From: Candidatus Nitrosocaldus schleperae
GTDB lineage: Archaea; Thermoproteota; Nitrososphaeria; Nitrososphaerales; Nitrosocaldaceae
Length of the DNA: 64,000 nt
Assembly: GCA_013538805.1 (NCBI GenBank)
Contig: JABXGR010000007.1
Location: forward strand, 1-64,000
Reading direction: 5' to 3'
Part shown: piece by piece, positions 44,220 through 52,593 of the stretch
Position numbering within the stretch: the first letter of the stretch is position 1
Layout of the letters: the number at the start of each line of letters is the position of its first letter
The notes under the pieces: generated by a model
What the model was told of the DNA's origin: nothing
The model's database searches: none
Seen by the model: the letters and a program-made list of their open reading frames with translations, nothing else
Made by a program: the position numbers and the translations under genes

Positions 44220-44510
44220 CTATCTATCCTTCATGTTCTCATATATATTCTTCCATATCCTTACTCCAGGAGGAGTTATAACAAGCCTCTCCTCACCCAG
44301 CCTTGCAATATCACCATTGATTGATCTCACAAACTTGTAGAGTTCCTCTACAACCATCTTGAGATCCTCAAGACTCTTCTGTGCTAGTGGAGTTACCCTT
44401 ATGATGAGTATGTTGTTATGCCTTATATCATCAAGTATAGCCTCTAGATCAGAAGCATCCCTAAGGGTAACTGTCTTAAGATAAAGGGATACCTCACGCT
44501 CCTTCTGCAT
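44220..44510 (-). CDS. sepF: SepF-family cell-division protein
   Basis: SepF anchors FtsZ to the membrane in bacteria and several archaea. The 96-residue core domain reads VSLYLKTVTLRDASDLEAIL, HNNILIIRVTPLAQKS and INGDIARLGEERLVITPPGV, the pattern of the DUF552 fold. An N-terminal membrane-targeting helix is missing or very short (MQKEREV). Nitrososphaerota usually divide with Cdv proteins, so the presence of a SepF-like gene is of interest. It lies alone, with convergent neighbours. Confidence 0.85.
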   Translation of the reverse strand: MQKEREVSLYLKTVTLRDASDLEAILDDIRHNNILIIRVTPLAQKSLEDLKMVVEELYKFVRSINGDIARLGEERLVITPPGVRIWKNIYENMKDR

Positions 44511-44629
44511 ATAGAGAGAGGTTAACCATTTTCATATATCCTTGTTTATTAATAATCATTTACCTACAAGTAAATTAAGAGTGTTTATACACTTTATCTT
44601 TATAATATCATGTTTATTGCTATAAAATG

Positions 44630-45658
44630 TCATATTCTGTAACTTTCTAACATAGTATCAATAATTGGTTCACTTTTAATCTCCTTTGTGGTAATACCAT
44701 CGCTTACAATTATTATGCATGGACCATCTGCATCTGAGTACCTACATACTATAGATGCTGCAAGTGCTAGATCCTCATCAAGTACCTTGCCATCACTACA
44801 CCTAAGTAGTGCCTTTGGTCCCTTTACATCCCTTGGCTCAAGCAAAAGATCGCCATCCTGCATGAGTGTCTGTATCAACTCATTCTCATCCTTGTTCCTA
44901 CCAACTACAAGCTTTGCATTACTGCTTAGCCTGAAGTGTCTCCCAACCTTGAGGAGTTCAACATCGTTGAGTGTAGGATTGCTCACGTGATCAAGCAGAT
45001 CCTTAACCCTTCTAGCAAACTGCTTATCCGTTAGTAAGCATCCTCCACCAGCATTTGGTGCATCAAGCCCTAGTTGCCTTGCCAACTCCATCTGAACCTT
45101 CCTTGATCTACCCTTTATGTCTAGGAGCATATCCCTTCTGATCAGCCCTTTAACCTCAGGCTCTGTAGGCTTTAGATGCTTTGCTGATAATGGTCTAAGC
45201 ACCTTGCCTTCAAGGTTGCTCTCCCTCTCTATTATCCTCAATGCTCTCAGATTCTGGCTCATCGGTCTCTGGTTAAGTACCTCTCCAGTAACTATAAAAT
45301 CTGCATTACACTCCTCCATGTACTCTTTAGCAAGTCTATACATCATCGCTCTACAGTCTATGCATGGGTTCATGCCAGAGCCATAGCCATACTTTGGGTT
45401 CTTAAGCATCTCTATGTACTCCTCTCCAAGGTATACAGTCTTCAACTCAACCCCTAGAGTATCTGCAACCTCCTTAACCCTGAATCCACAGCCTTTGCCA
45501 CAGTCAAAGTCGCAGAACGGTGTCTTTATCGCTAATGCCTTGACCTCAACACCCATATCCTTCATCATCTTGACTGCTAAAGTGCTATCCAATCCTCCTG
45601 AGAGCAATGCTACACATCTTACCTTGCTAGTGCTCTTATCATTATAAGGCTCGCTCAT
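44630..45658 (-). CDS. PP-loop ATPase, tRNA thiolation-like
   Basis: A 342-residue protein with the N-terminal adenylation P-loop CVALLSGGLDSTLAVKMM and the conserved cysteines of thiolation enzymes: FCDFDCGKGCGF and GMNPCIDCRAMMYRL, with FIVTGEVLNQRPMSQ later (nucleotide site). The C-terminal ~100 residues form an NFACT-R/ThiI-like domain (LEPRDVKGPKALLRC). The order suggests a ThiI- or MnmA-related enzyme that installs sulfur in tRNA; the exact position modified is not clear. It reads away from the M24 peptidase gene. Confidence 0.78.
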   Translation of the reverse strand: MSEPYNDKSTSKVRCVALLSGGLDSTLAVKMMKDMGVEVKALAIKTPFCDFDCGKGCGFRVKEVADTLGVELKTVYLGEEYIEMLKNPKYGYGSGMNPCIDCRAMMYRLAKEYMEECNADFIVTGEVLNQRPMSQNLRALRIIERESNLEGKVLRPLSAKHLKPTEPEVKGLIRRDMLLDIKGRSRKVQMELARQLGLDAPNAGGGCLLTDKQFARRVKDLLDHVSNPTLNDVELLKVGRHFRLSSNAKLVVGRNKDENELIQTLMQDGDLLLEPRDVKGPKALLRCSDGKVLDEDLALAASIVCRYSDADGPCIIIVSDGITTKEIKSEPIIDTMLESYRI

Positions 45659-45719
45659 CCTATTACCCCTAGCATTTAGATAGTAGAATAAATATTAAAG
45701 TTATGTTATAGGTAATGGG

Positions 45720-46805
45720 TTGAGTGTAGAGAGTAGGAGCAATAGGGTACTTGATGAGGCATACAGGATAGGTTGTAGTACTGTAATAGCATTTGAGCCA
45801 GAGGATGTATTCTATCTTACTGGCTTCTGGGGCGAGGGTATAGTAGTAGTGCTTAACCAATCAGATACAAGGCTTATAGTGCCACAGCTTGAGGCAGATA
45901 GGGCAAGGAGCATTGCAAGATGCGATGTATTGGAGGCAGAGAGGGGCTCAAGTATGCTTGATAAGGCATTATCCCTTGTTGCAGAGGATGCAGTTGTATG
46001 CACAGACTGCAGTGATCACTCCATATTCGAGAGGATGAGGGTTAAGTTGGTTGATAGTAGCAGGTTGAAGTACAGTAAGGATGTCTTCTACAATGCAAGG
46101 AAGGTGAAGGATGAGCATGAGATCAAGATTATAGAGCATGCAGCAAGGATACTTGATGAACTATTCAAGGTATGTGAGTATGTGATAAGGACAGGGCTGA
46201 GTGAGAGGCAGATACAAGCAATGCTTATGTATGAAGCAATGCGTAGAGGTGCTTATCCCCCAGCGTATAGGTATACACTCTCACCCCTGATAATAGCATC
46301 TGGCACAAACTCATCATTACCTCATGCTGAGCCAAGTGATAGGCTACTCTTAACTGGTGATCTTGTAACAGTTGATCTAACACTAAGGTACAATGGCTAT
46401 ATAGCAGATGCAACAAGGACATTTGCTCTAGGCAGTATAGATAGGGAGAAGGAGGATATCTACCACATCGTTATGGAAGCACAGCAGATGGCAGTGGATG
46501 CTGTGCATGAAGATGCAGAATGCAGAGAGGTAGATGGTGTTGCTAGATCATACATAGAGAGCAAGGGTTATGGAGAGATGTTCATACACTCAACTGGTCA
46601 TGGAATAGGGCTTGATGTACATGAGCCCCCATGGATAAGCCGTAACTCTCAGGAGAGGCTTGCTAGGGGTATGTGTATAACCATAGAACCAGGTATATAC
46701 ATCGCTAACAGGTATGGTGTAAGGATAGAGGACTCCCTAGCAATAGGTAGAGATGGCAAGGTTATTGTAATGAACAGATACACGAAGGATCTTATCAGAT
46801 TATAA
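45720..46805 (+). CDS. Xaa-Pro dipeptidase/aminopeptidase family (M24)
   Basis: Metallopeptidases of this family cleave X-Pro bonds. The 361-residue protein has a creatinase-like N-terminal domain with VFYLTGFWGEGI and the pita-bread catalytic domain with metal ligands Asp in VTVDLTLRYNGYIADATRTF, His in HSTGHGIGLDVHEPPWI, Glu in GMCITIEPGIYI and Glu in GVRIEDSLA. The start is TTG 45720; AAATATTAAAG (45690-45700) lies about 26 bases upstream, supporting a leaderless TTG start. No other in-frame ATG precedes the conserved region. Confidence 0.93.
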   Translation: MSVESRSNRVLDEAYRIGCSTVIAFEPEDVFYLTGFWGEGIVVVLNQSDTRLIVPQLEADRARSIARCDVLEAERGSSMLDKALSLVAEDAVVCTDCSDHSIFERMRVKLVDSSRLKYSKDVFYNARKVKDEHEIKIIEHAARILDELFKVCEYVIRTGLSERQIQAMLMYEAMRRGAYPPAYRYTLSPLIIASGTNSSLPHAEPSDRLLLTGDLVTVDLTLRYNGYIADATRTFALGSIDREKEDIYHIVMEAQQMAVDAVHEDAECREVDGVARSYIESKGYGEMFIHSTGHGIGLDVHEPPWISRNSQERLARGMCITIEPGIYIANRYGVRIEDSLAIGRDGKVIVMNRYTKDLIRL

Positions 46806-46939
46806 GATGATTTATAATAGATATAGGAGGCAGGAGCATTTTATCATAATGAAATGGTGAGATGATCAACTCTGCTAACCTTTATTTACATTTTTCGTAA
46901 TAAATAAGATATTTATAGGCTGAAATAGTAAATATATTC

Positions 46940-47419
46940 ATGCTGAGGAGAAGGGGTAGGAAGCCAAGACTACTAGATGAGATAGATAAGAGCATACTAT
47001 CTACACTCCATGAGGATTGCTTGATCCCATTCGTAAAGATAGCAAAGGCACTCAATGTTAATGAGGGTACGATAAGGCACAGGGTTAAGAGGCTTGTGAA
47101 GAGTGGGATAATCAAGAAGTTCACCATCAAGGTTGATCCAGTCATGCTTGGATTAGGGACATTAGTGCTTGTTATAGTTGTTGTTAGTCCTGGGCATGTA
47201 AAGTATGTTGCACAGGAGTTGGCAAAGGTTCCAAACGTGCTTGAGGTGTTAGAGGTCCATACATATGGAGACCTACTCCTGAAGGTAAGGGGCAGTAGCA
47301 TGCAGGAGATAGCAAACATATTAGCAAACCAGATCAAGACTATAGAGGGTGTTATAAGCACTCAAGTCATCTCAGTACTCAATGTATGGAAGGATGAGCA
47401 TCCATTATTTTTAAGATGA
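46940..47419 (+). CDS. Lrp/AsnC-family transcription regulator
   Basis: A 159-residue DNA-binding protein. The N-terminus after a basic patch (MLRRRGRKPR) is the helix-turn-helix LDEIDKSILSTLHEDCLIPFVKIAKALNVNEGTIRHRVKRLVKSGII, followed by a linker strand and a RAM ligand domain (VLVIVVVSPGHVKYVAQELAKVPNVLEVLEVHTYGDLLLKV). A TATA-like GATATTTATAG (46908-46918) is about 28 bases upstream, probably an autoregulated promoter. It lies next to the coenzyme A genes on the other strand, with 18 bases between stop codons. Confidence 0.93.
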   Translation: MLRRRGRKPRLLDEIDKSILSTLHEDCLIPFVKIAKALNVNEGTIRHRVKRLVKSGIIKKFTIKVDPVMLGLGTLVLVIVVVSPGHVKYVAQELAKVPNVLEVLEVHTYGDLLLKVRGSSMQEIANILANQIKTIEGVISTQVISVLNVWKDEHPLFLR

Positions 47420-47437
47420 TACCTTATAGTTTGCCTT

Positions 47438-48700
47438 TTATTGTTGATGCTTTGATGCCTTTGCTAATGATCCCATCATCTCTGCCATGTATTTAAGTAT
47501 ATTAATGGCCACATCATCCTTCCTACCACGCATATCGATTATAGAACCATCACTACCTACAATAACAACATCACAGTCATCTTTGCCAATGCTCCTACTT
47601 GCATAGTTTGCAACAACCATCTCCCCTCTACACTCCTGCAACTTTGCCTTTGCCTTTGCTATCAACTCCTCCCTACTGCAATCATCAGCCTTGAATGCTA
47701 TGAGGAATGTATCTGGACTGAGAACCTTCACAACATCCACTATCTTCTCAGTTGGCTCAAGCCTTAACATGAACCCATTACTCTCTTTACTCTCTATCTT
47801 GCTACTGCTAACCTGAGCAGGTCTAAAGTCTGCTACAGCAGCATTCATTATAACAGCATCGTAACGCTTGCTCCTCAACTCATTGGTTAATGCATTGAGC
47901 ATATCCTTGCTTGTGCTAACCCTTATTACTCTAACATTTGGAGGTGGCTCACTACTCCCATGCCCATAGATGAGCGTTACATCAGCACCCATGAGCATAG
48001 CCCCTCTAGCAAATGCTGTACCAAACCTCCCAGATGATAGGTTTGTTATAACCCTTACGCTATCTATATGCTCAACCGTTGCACCAGCGGTTATAAGTAT
48101 GCTCTTGCCCTTGAGGAGTGCTCTACGCTTGAGTACCTCTACTGCCTTTGCAAGTACATGCTCAGGCTCTGCAACCTTGGCCTTGCCCTCCTCTATAACT
48201 GGATCAACGAACTCAACTATGCCTTGTAATGCACTTACATTTCTAGCAACGATTGGGTTATGGTACATAACCTCATGCATCGCTAATGCAATTATAATTG
48301 GTATCCTAGATCCTAAGGCTACCGATGCTATCGTTGTAACACTTGTATCATCTATACCATTAGCAATCTTGCTCAATGTGTTTGCTGTACAAGGATATAT
48401 GATGATGAGATCTGCTTTACCCTTCTCTGCAAGCTGTATATGCTCTAACTCCCATGTTAGATCAACTACTGCTCTATTCCCAGTAGCCCATGAGAGGAGT
48501 TCGCTACTGACTAGCCTTGTTGCCTTCCTTGTAAGCACTGGATAAACATCTGCACCATACCTCATGAGAAGCCTGGCAAGATCAACTGCTTTGTATGCAG
48601 CAACGCTAGCAGTTACACATAACACTACCCTCTTGCCTCTCAACTCATCGCCATGTGAACCAGTTATATCCTTGGATGGATGCATATGCATATACCCCAT
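47438..48700 (-). CDS. coaBC: Bifunctional phosphopantothenoylcysteine synthetase/decarboxylase
   Basis: Two steps of coenzyme A synthesis: joining 4'-phosphopantothenate with cysteine (CoaB), then FMN-dependent decarboxylation (CoaC). The N-terminal flavodoxin-like CoaC domain has VVLCVTASVAAYKAVDLARLL, IIYPCTANTLSKIANGIDD and the substrate segment LAMHEVMYHNP. The CoaB domain starts SILITAGATVEHIDSVRVITNLSSG and includes NAAVADFRP and KADDCSREE. The start ATG 48700 overlaps the panB stop (TGATG); the GTG at 48703 is less likely. It is the last gene of the minus-strand CoA cluster. Confidence 0.95.
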   Translation of the reverse strand: MGYMHMHPSKDITGSHGDELRGKRVVLCVTASVAAYKAVDLARLLMRYGADVYPVLTRKATRLVSSELLSWATGNRAVVDLTWELEHIQLAEKGKADLIIIYPCTANTLSKIANGIDDTSVTTIASVALGSRIPIIIALAMHEVMYHNPIVARNVSALQGIVEFVDPVIEEGKAKVAEPEHVLAKAVEVLKRRALLKGKSILITAGATVEHIDSVRVITNLSSGRFGTAFARGAMLMGADVTLIYGHGSSEPPPNVRVIRVSTSKDMLNALTNELRSKRYDAVIMNAAVADFRPAQVSSSKIESKESNGFMLRLEPTEKIVDVVKVLSPDTFLIAFKADDCSREELIAKAKAKLQECRGEMVVANYASRSIGKDDCDVVIVGSDGSIIDMRGRKDDVAINILKYMAEMMGSLAKASKHQQ

Positions 48701-49653
48701 CACTTATCACTCTGCTCCTGCTCCTGCTCCTGATCTTGAACATGCTCTACTTGATCCCTCTGCCTCTTATCCTTCCTCCCAGCATACTTTGCACCAATCA
48801 TGCTAGCCTTGAGCCTCTCAGCATGATCTCTAAGCCTCTCATACTCTTTAGCATCCATATGGAATGTATGCTCCTCCCCTGGAAATCTAGCATTCAATAC
48901 ATCATCTCTATACCTTGTTAGAGCATCTGTAATGATGCTAGAGATATCAACATACCTCTTCACGAACCTTGGACTATACTCATAGAGGCCAAGCATATCA
49001 TGGAGTACAAGCACTTGACCATCGCATGAGGATCCTGAACCTATCCCAATTGTAGGTATGCTCAATGTATCGCTTATGATCTTAGCAACCTCATATGTGA
49101 CCTGCTCCAGCACTATAGAGAATGCCCCAGCCTCCTCAATAGCAATAGCATCCTCTATTATTCTAGAGGCATCATCTACTACCCTACCTTGAACCTTGTA
49201 CCCATGCCATAGTGGTGCAGTCTGAGGCTTCAAGCCTATATGCCCCATCACAGGTATGCCAGCATCAACTAGTGCTTCTACAACATGCTTGAACTCCCTG
49301 CCCCCTTCAACCTTCACAGCATCAGCATTCCCTTCCTTTATGAACCTACATGCGTTGTGTAGTGCATCCTCTCTGCTGATGTGGTATGACATGAATGGCA
49401 TATCTGCAACTACCATAGCATGCTCCCTTGCTCTAGATACTGCCTTGCAGAATACAAGCATCTCCTCCATGCTGATAGGGGTTGTGCTCTTATACCCAAG
49501 CATGACCATTGCAGCACTATCCCCAACAAGTATTATATCAACACCAGCCTTGTCGCATATCCTTGCTGTTGTATAGTCATATGCAGTTACAGCAACTATC
49601 TTCCTATTACCCTTCATACTCATTATGCTCTCAACTGTTATCCTGCTACCCAT
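48700..49653 (-). CDS. panB: Ketopantoate hydroxymethyltransferase
   Basis: It adds a one-carbon unit from a tetrahydropterin carrier to 2-ketoisovalerate. The 317-residue protein is longer than most, because of a tail of Lys/Arg followed by QDQEQEQEQ, a low-complexity charged repeat. Motifs: TAYDYTTARICDKAGVDIILVGDSAAMVMLGYKST, the metal-binding region, GHIGLKPQ, FSIVLEQV and TIGIGSGSSCDGQVLVLHDMLG. Position between pps and coaBC. The carrier would come from the pterin genes mptE/folP elsewhere in the window. Confidence 0.95.
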   Translation of the reverse strand: MGSRITVESIMSMKGNRKIVAVTAYDYTTARICDKAGVDIILVGDSAAMVMLGYKSTTPISMEEMLVFCKAVSRAREHAMVVADMPFMSYHISREDALHNACRFIKEGNADAVKVEGGREFKHVVEALVDAGIPVMGHIGLKPQTAPLWHGYKVQGRVVDDASRIIEDAIAIEEAGAFSIVLEQVTYEVAKIISDTLSIPTIGIGSGSSCDGQVLVLHDMLGLYEYSPRFVKRYVDISSIITDALTRYRDDVLNARFPGEEHTFHMDAKEYERLRDHAERLKASMIGAKYAGRKDKRQRDQVEHVQDQEQEQEQSDK

Positions 49654-49684
49654 CTAATGACACCTATGCTTAATTAACAATCTA

Positions 49685-50494
49685 CTATTCACTACCTATT
49701 TGCCTACTACCTCCCCCTCCTTCCCTCTCTACATACATCCCATCTACACCTAGCCTTATCACTGATAGTGATGCCTCAAGGTTCCTTGTGTTAGAGAATG
49801 ATCTGAGCATCTCATTTAGTCTATCCCTTGGCTCATGCCTCAATGCTCTAGCAGTCTCAACCATCAGAGGCATTGCTCTTGTTATGTTATCAACTATTGT
49901 TATAGTAGCGCTCCTTGCAGTCCTTGATAATGGATTAAGATCAACTGCTATGACCTTCTTACCCATCCTTACAAGGGCCTCAGTCCTATCCCCATCTTCC
50001 AATGGCACAAGGACAACATCAGCACTGTATATCCCATCCCTATCAACCCTCCTCCTCTCACTCATGAGTTCAGGTATGCTCATACTTGCCCTATCACCTA
50101 CCCCATAGACTGTATTGGCACCATGCTCCTTGAGGAGCATCTCTATAGCCTTCTCACGCTCATAGGATCTGTAGAATAGGTTAACCTCTATCTTTGCATT
50201 AACAAGTGATGCTAACCTTACAACATCCTCTGCACAGAGGCATGCAACATTCCCATTGACTGATATTACTGGATGATCTGCAAGGAGCATCATTGCTACT
50301 GAAGCCCTTATGGCTTCTCTAGCGTATGTTGTTGTACGCTCTCCAAGCAGGTAATCGAATGCCTCCCCTCTCCCATGTGCTATCAACCCTTGCTCAACTA
50401 CTATACCTTTCCTTAAGCACTCTACAAGCCTCTCCCTTATCCTTAACGACTCTGCCCTAGGATGGTTCTCTGGTATCCTCAATGATCGTTGCAC
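49685..50494 (-). CDS. 4-phosphopantoate-beta-alanine ligase (phosphopantothenate synthetase)
   Basis: Archaeal counterpart of the bacterial PanC/CoaA route: joins 4-phosphopantoate and beta-alanine. The 269-residue DUF137 protein has IPENHPRAESLRIRERLVECL, GLIAHGRGEAFDYLLGERT, HPVISVNGNVACL, VPLEDGDRTEALVRMGK and KVIAVDLNPLSRTA. Start uncertain: GTG 50494 overlaps the pantoate kinase end by 38 bases; TTG 50482 is the alternative. C-terminal 20 residues are poorly conserved and glycine-rich. Confidence 0.93.
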   Translation of the reverse strand: MQRSLRIPENHPRAESLRIRERLVECLRKGIVVEQGLIAHGRGEAFDYLLGERTTTYAREAIRASVAMMLLADHPVISVNGNVACLCAEDVVRLASLVNAKIEVNLFYRSYEREKAIEMLLKEHGANTVYGVGDRASMSIPELMSERRRVDRDGIYSADVVLVPLEDGDRTEALVRMGKKVIAVDLNPLSRTARSATITIVDNITRAMPLMVETARALRHEPRDRLNEMLRSFSNTRNLEASLSVIRLGVDGMYVEREGGGGSRQIGSE

Positions 50495-51464
50495 CCCTTT
50501 TATCTATGCTGCATGAGAGTAGATGGCACTCTGCTGAAGAGTAGCAAGAGTTATAGTTAGAGTTAGAGTAGAGATCCCTGTAATATGCTAGAACCTTCTC
50601 AACCTTTCCAGCGTTATCATTGCTGACTATGGTGAATACGGTCTCACCAAAGAGTGCTACAGATGCCTTGCAGCCTATACCATGCAAAGCATCTATAACC
50701 CTTCCTGCTCTATCCGTGATGAAGTTTATAGATCTAGCAAACCTGAAAGATAGATCAAGGAATGTCTCTACAGATCTGCTCTCCTTGAGTATGTTAAGCA
50801 TCTTCCCTCCCAGCCCATTTATCATACCTATCCTGTTTGTAAGGAACTCCTTGGTTGGGTAAGGGCTTATGCAGAGCATCAACACCTTATAATCATCCAC
50901 ATCATCCATTATGCTCTCAACCATACCTATGCCAGGTGCACCAGCCTTGAGTCTCATCTCAAGCCCTCCATGGTACTCTGCTATCACTGTACCAGCACCA
51001 CACCTGCATGCTAGATCTGCCTTGTGTGCTATCCTTGCTGCCTCCTCATTGCTAAGGTTCAACCCCAATGCTCTGTTAAGAGCATAGGAGAGGCTGAGCG
51101 CTGCTGCCCCGCTTGAGCCTAGACCATAACCTATTGGGATATCTGCCCTATGCATTATATCTAGCCTGAACCTACATCCATCAACCAACCTAAGGTACTC
51201 TTTTACTACGTAGAGCGATACATCTGCATCACTACAAGGTTTACCATTTATAGATATGTTTATCCTTCTCGTATTATATGGATATGGATACTTGTAAAGA
51301 TGGACCTCAGTTGTTACACCTTTGCTTATGCATACACCAGCGCCCCTAGAACCCTTGAGCAAGGGATCATCTAGCATAAGTGTAGGGAACTCAACGAACC
51401 CAGTTATATGACCTGGTGCAAATGCTATAGCCTTAACATATCTATTGCTATCATTATAGTACAT
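50457..51464 (-). CDS. Pantoate kinase (GHMP family)
   Basis: It phosphorylates pantoate with ATP, the archaeal first step of the pathway. The 335-residue protein has AIAFAPGHITGFVEF, GAGVCISKGV and the GHMP ATP loop IPIGYGLGSSGAAALSLSYALNRA. Start ATG 51464. The first gene of the CoA cluster, it overlaps the phosphopantothenate synthetase gene. The substrate assignment rests on this context, because GHMP kinases are similar. Confidence 0.92.
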   Translation of the reverse strand: MYYNDSNRYVKAIAFAPGHITGFVEFPTLMLDDPLLKGSRGAGVCISKGVTTEVHLYKYPYPYNTRRINISINGKPCSDADVSLYVVKEYLRLVDGCRFRLDIMHRADIPIGYGLGSSGAAALSLSYALNRALGLNLSNEEAARIAHKADLACRCGAGTVIAEYHGGLEMRLKAGAPGIGMVESIMDDVDDYKVLMLCISPYPTKEFLTNRIGMINGLGGKMLNILKESRSVETFLDLSFRFARSINFITDRAGRVIDALHGIGCKASVALFGETVFTIVSNDNAGKVEKVLAYYRDLYSNSNYNSCYSSAECHLLSCSIDKRGATIIEDTREPS

Positions 51465-51528
51465 AACTACAGTTACTGCTAGATGAGAGCATATATAAAT
51501 AACGTTTAAAGAATATAAACTGATTTAA

Positions 51529-52488
51529 ATGAGATATACTAGAAAGGTGCAGAGGATAGGGAGCAGCCTACTCATATCTCTACCAAAGGAATGGGTTGAG
51601 AGCAATGGTATAGAGAGAGGCAGTATAGTACTGATAGAGAGTGCAAATGATAACTCTCTGAGGATATACCCAGCACTTGATGAGGTTAAAGAGAGCAAGG
51701 AGGTTGTGATAAACTACCCTTCACCATACTATGAGCCTATAGCAAACAAGATAACTGGTGCTTATCTTCTAGGCTATGATCTTATAAAGATCAAAGCAAA
51801 CACACCAATATCGTATGAGGAGAGGGAGAGGATAAAGGAGGCTATAGAGAGGCTTGTCAGCTTAGAGATAGTGGATGAGGATGCAACCCATATAGTTGCA
51901 CAGTTCCTGCTTGATGCAACAACACTAGATGCTGAGAAGATACTCTACAGGGTAAGCAGTATAGTCTCTGGCATGTATAGGGATGTTATAACAGCATTGC
52001 AGAGCAAGGATAAGGGGATACTTAAGAGCATAGCAAGGAGGGATGATGAGGTTGATAGACAATACTTCCTCCTTGTAAGGCTCTTGAGGAGCATGCTTAA
52101 GGATCAGAGGCTAGCAGCAAGGATGAACCTAACAAGCATAGAGGTTCTGGATTACAGGTTAGCAGCACACCTGCTAGAGAGTGCTGGAGATGGTGCAGTT
52201 GAACTAGCAAGGGCTGTAGAATCCCTAGAGCATGATGTAGATGAGTATGATAACCTTGTAGAGGTAGCAAAGATGGTTGAGAGGATACAGGATACATCCG
52301 TTAAAGCATTCATAAACCATGATAGGAAGGGCTCTATAGAGGTTATGAGGCAGTACCTTATGCTAAGTGAGCATATCTTAAGCATAAAGCAGGATACGGA
52401 TGCTAAGGTACTTGACTTTATGCATCTACTTGACAAGTTTGCAAGGATATGGGTTGATATTGCTGATCTAGTAATGCCAATACCTTAA
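51529..52488 (+). CDS. PhoU-like regulator with AbrB-type N-terminal domain
   Basis: The 319-residue protein has an N-terminal swapped-hairpin DNA-binding segment MRYTRKVQRIGSSLLISLPK and then PhoU helical repeats (DDEVDRQYFLLVRLLRSML and YDNLVEVAKMVERIQD). Archaeal PhoU-AbrB fusions are linked to phosphate-transport control. The phnDCE transporter genes begin 2.8 kb downstream, which makes a regulatory link plausible but unproved. A TATA-like element lies at 51499-51508 (AACGTTTAAAG), and the gene is divergent from the CoA cluster. Confidence 0.9.
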   Translation: MRYTRKVQRIGSSLLISLPKEWVESNGIERGSIVLIESANDNSLRIYPALDEVKESKEVVINYPSPYYEPIANKITGAYLLGYDLIKIKANTPISYEERERIKEAIERLVSLEIVDEDATHIVAQFLLDATTLDAEKILYRVSSIVSGMYRDVITALQSKDKGILKSIARRDDEVDRQYFLLVRLLRSMLKDQRLAARMNLTSIEVLDYRLAAHLLESAGDGAVELARAVESLEHDVDEYDNLVEVAKMVERIQDTSVKAFINHDRKGSIEVMRQYLMLSEHILSIKQDTDAKVLDFMHLLDKFARIWVDIADLVMPIP

Positions 52489-52510
52489 ATAAAATAAACA
52501 AGAGAGGGAT

Positions 52511-52568
52511 AGTAGCAGGAGTAGTAGTAGGAGTAATAGCGAGCAGTAGTTAGTAGCAGTAGTAGTAA
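52511..52568. repeat. Imperfect AGT/AGC trinucleotide tract
   Basis: Between the convergent phoU-like and aminopeptidase genes the plus strand has about 58 bases dominated by AGT, AGC and AGG triplets. The similar tract at 16096-16130 also lies 3' of a plus-strand gene. No function is evident. Confidence 0.6.
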
Positions 52569-52593
52569 TGCCTTTTATTTATCGCTACCTAAC

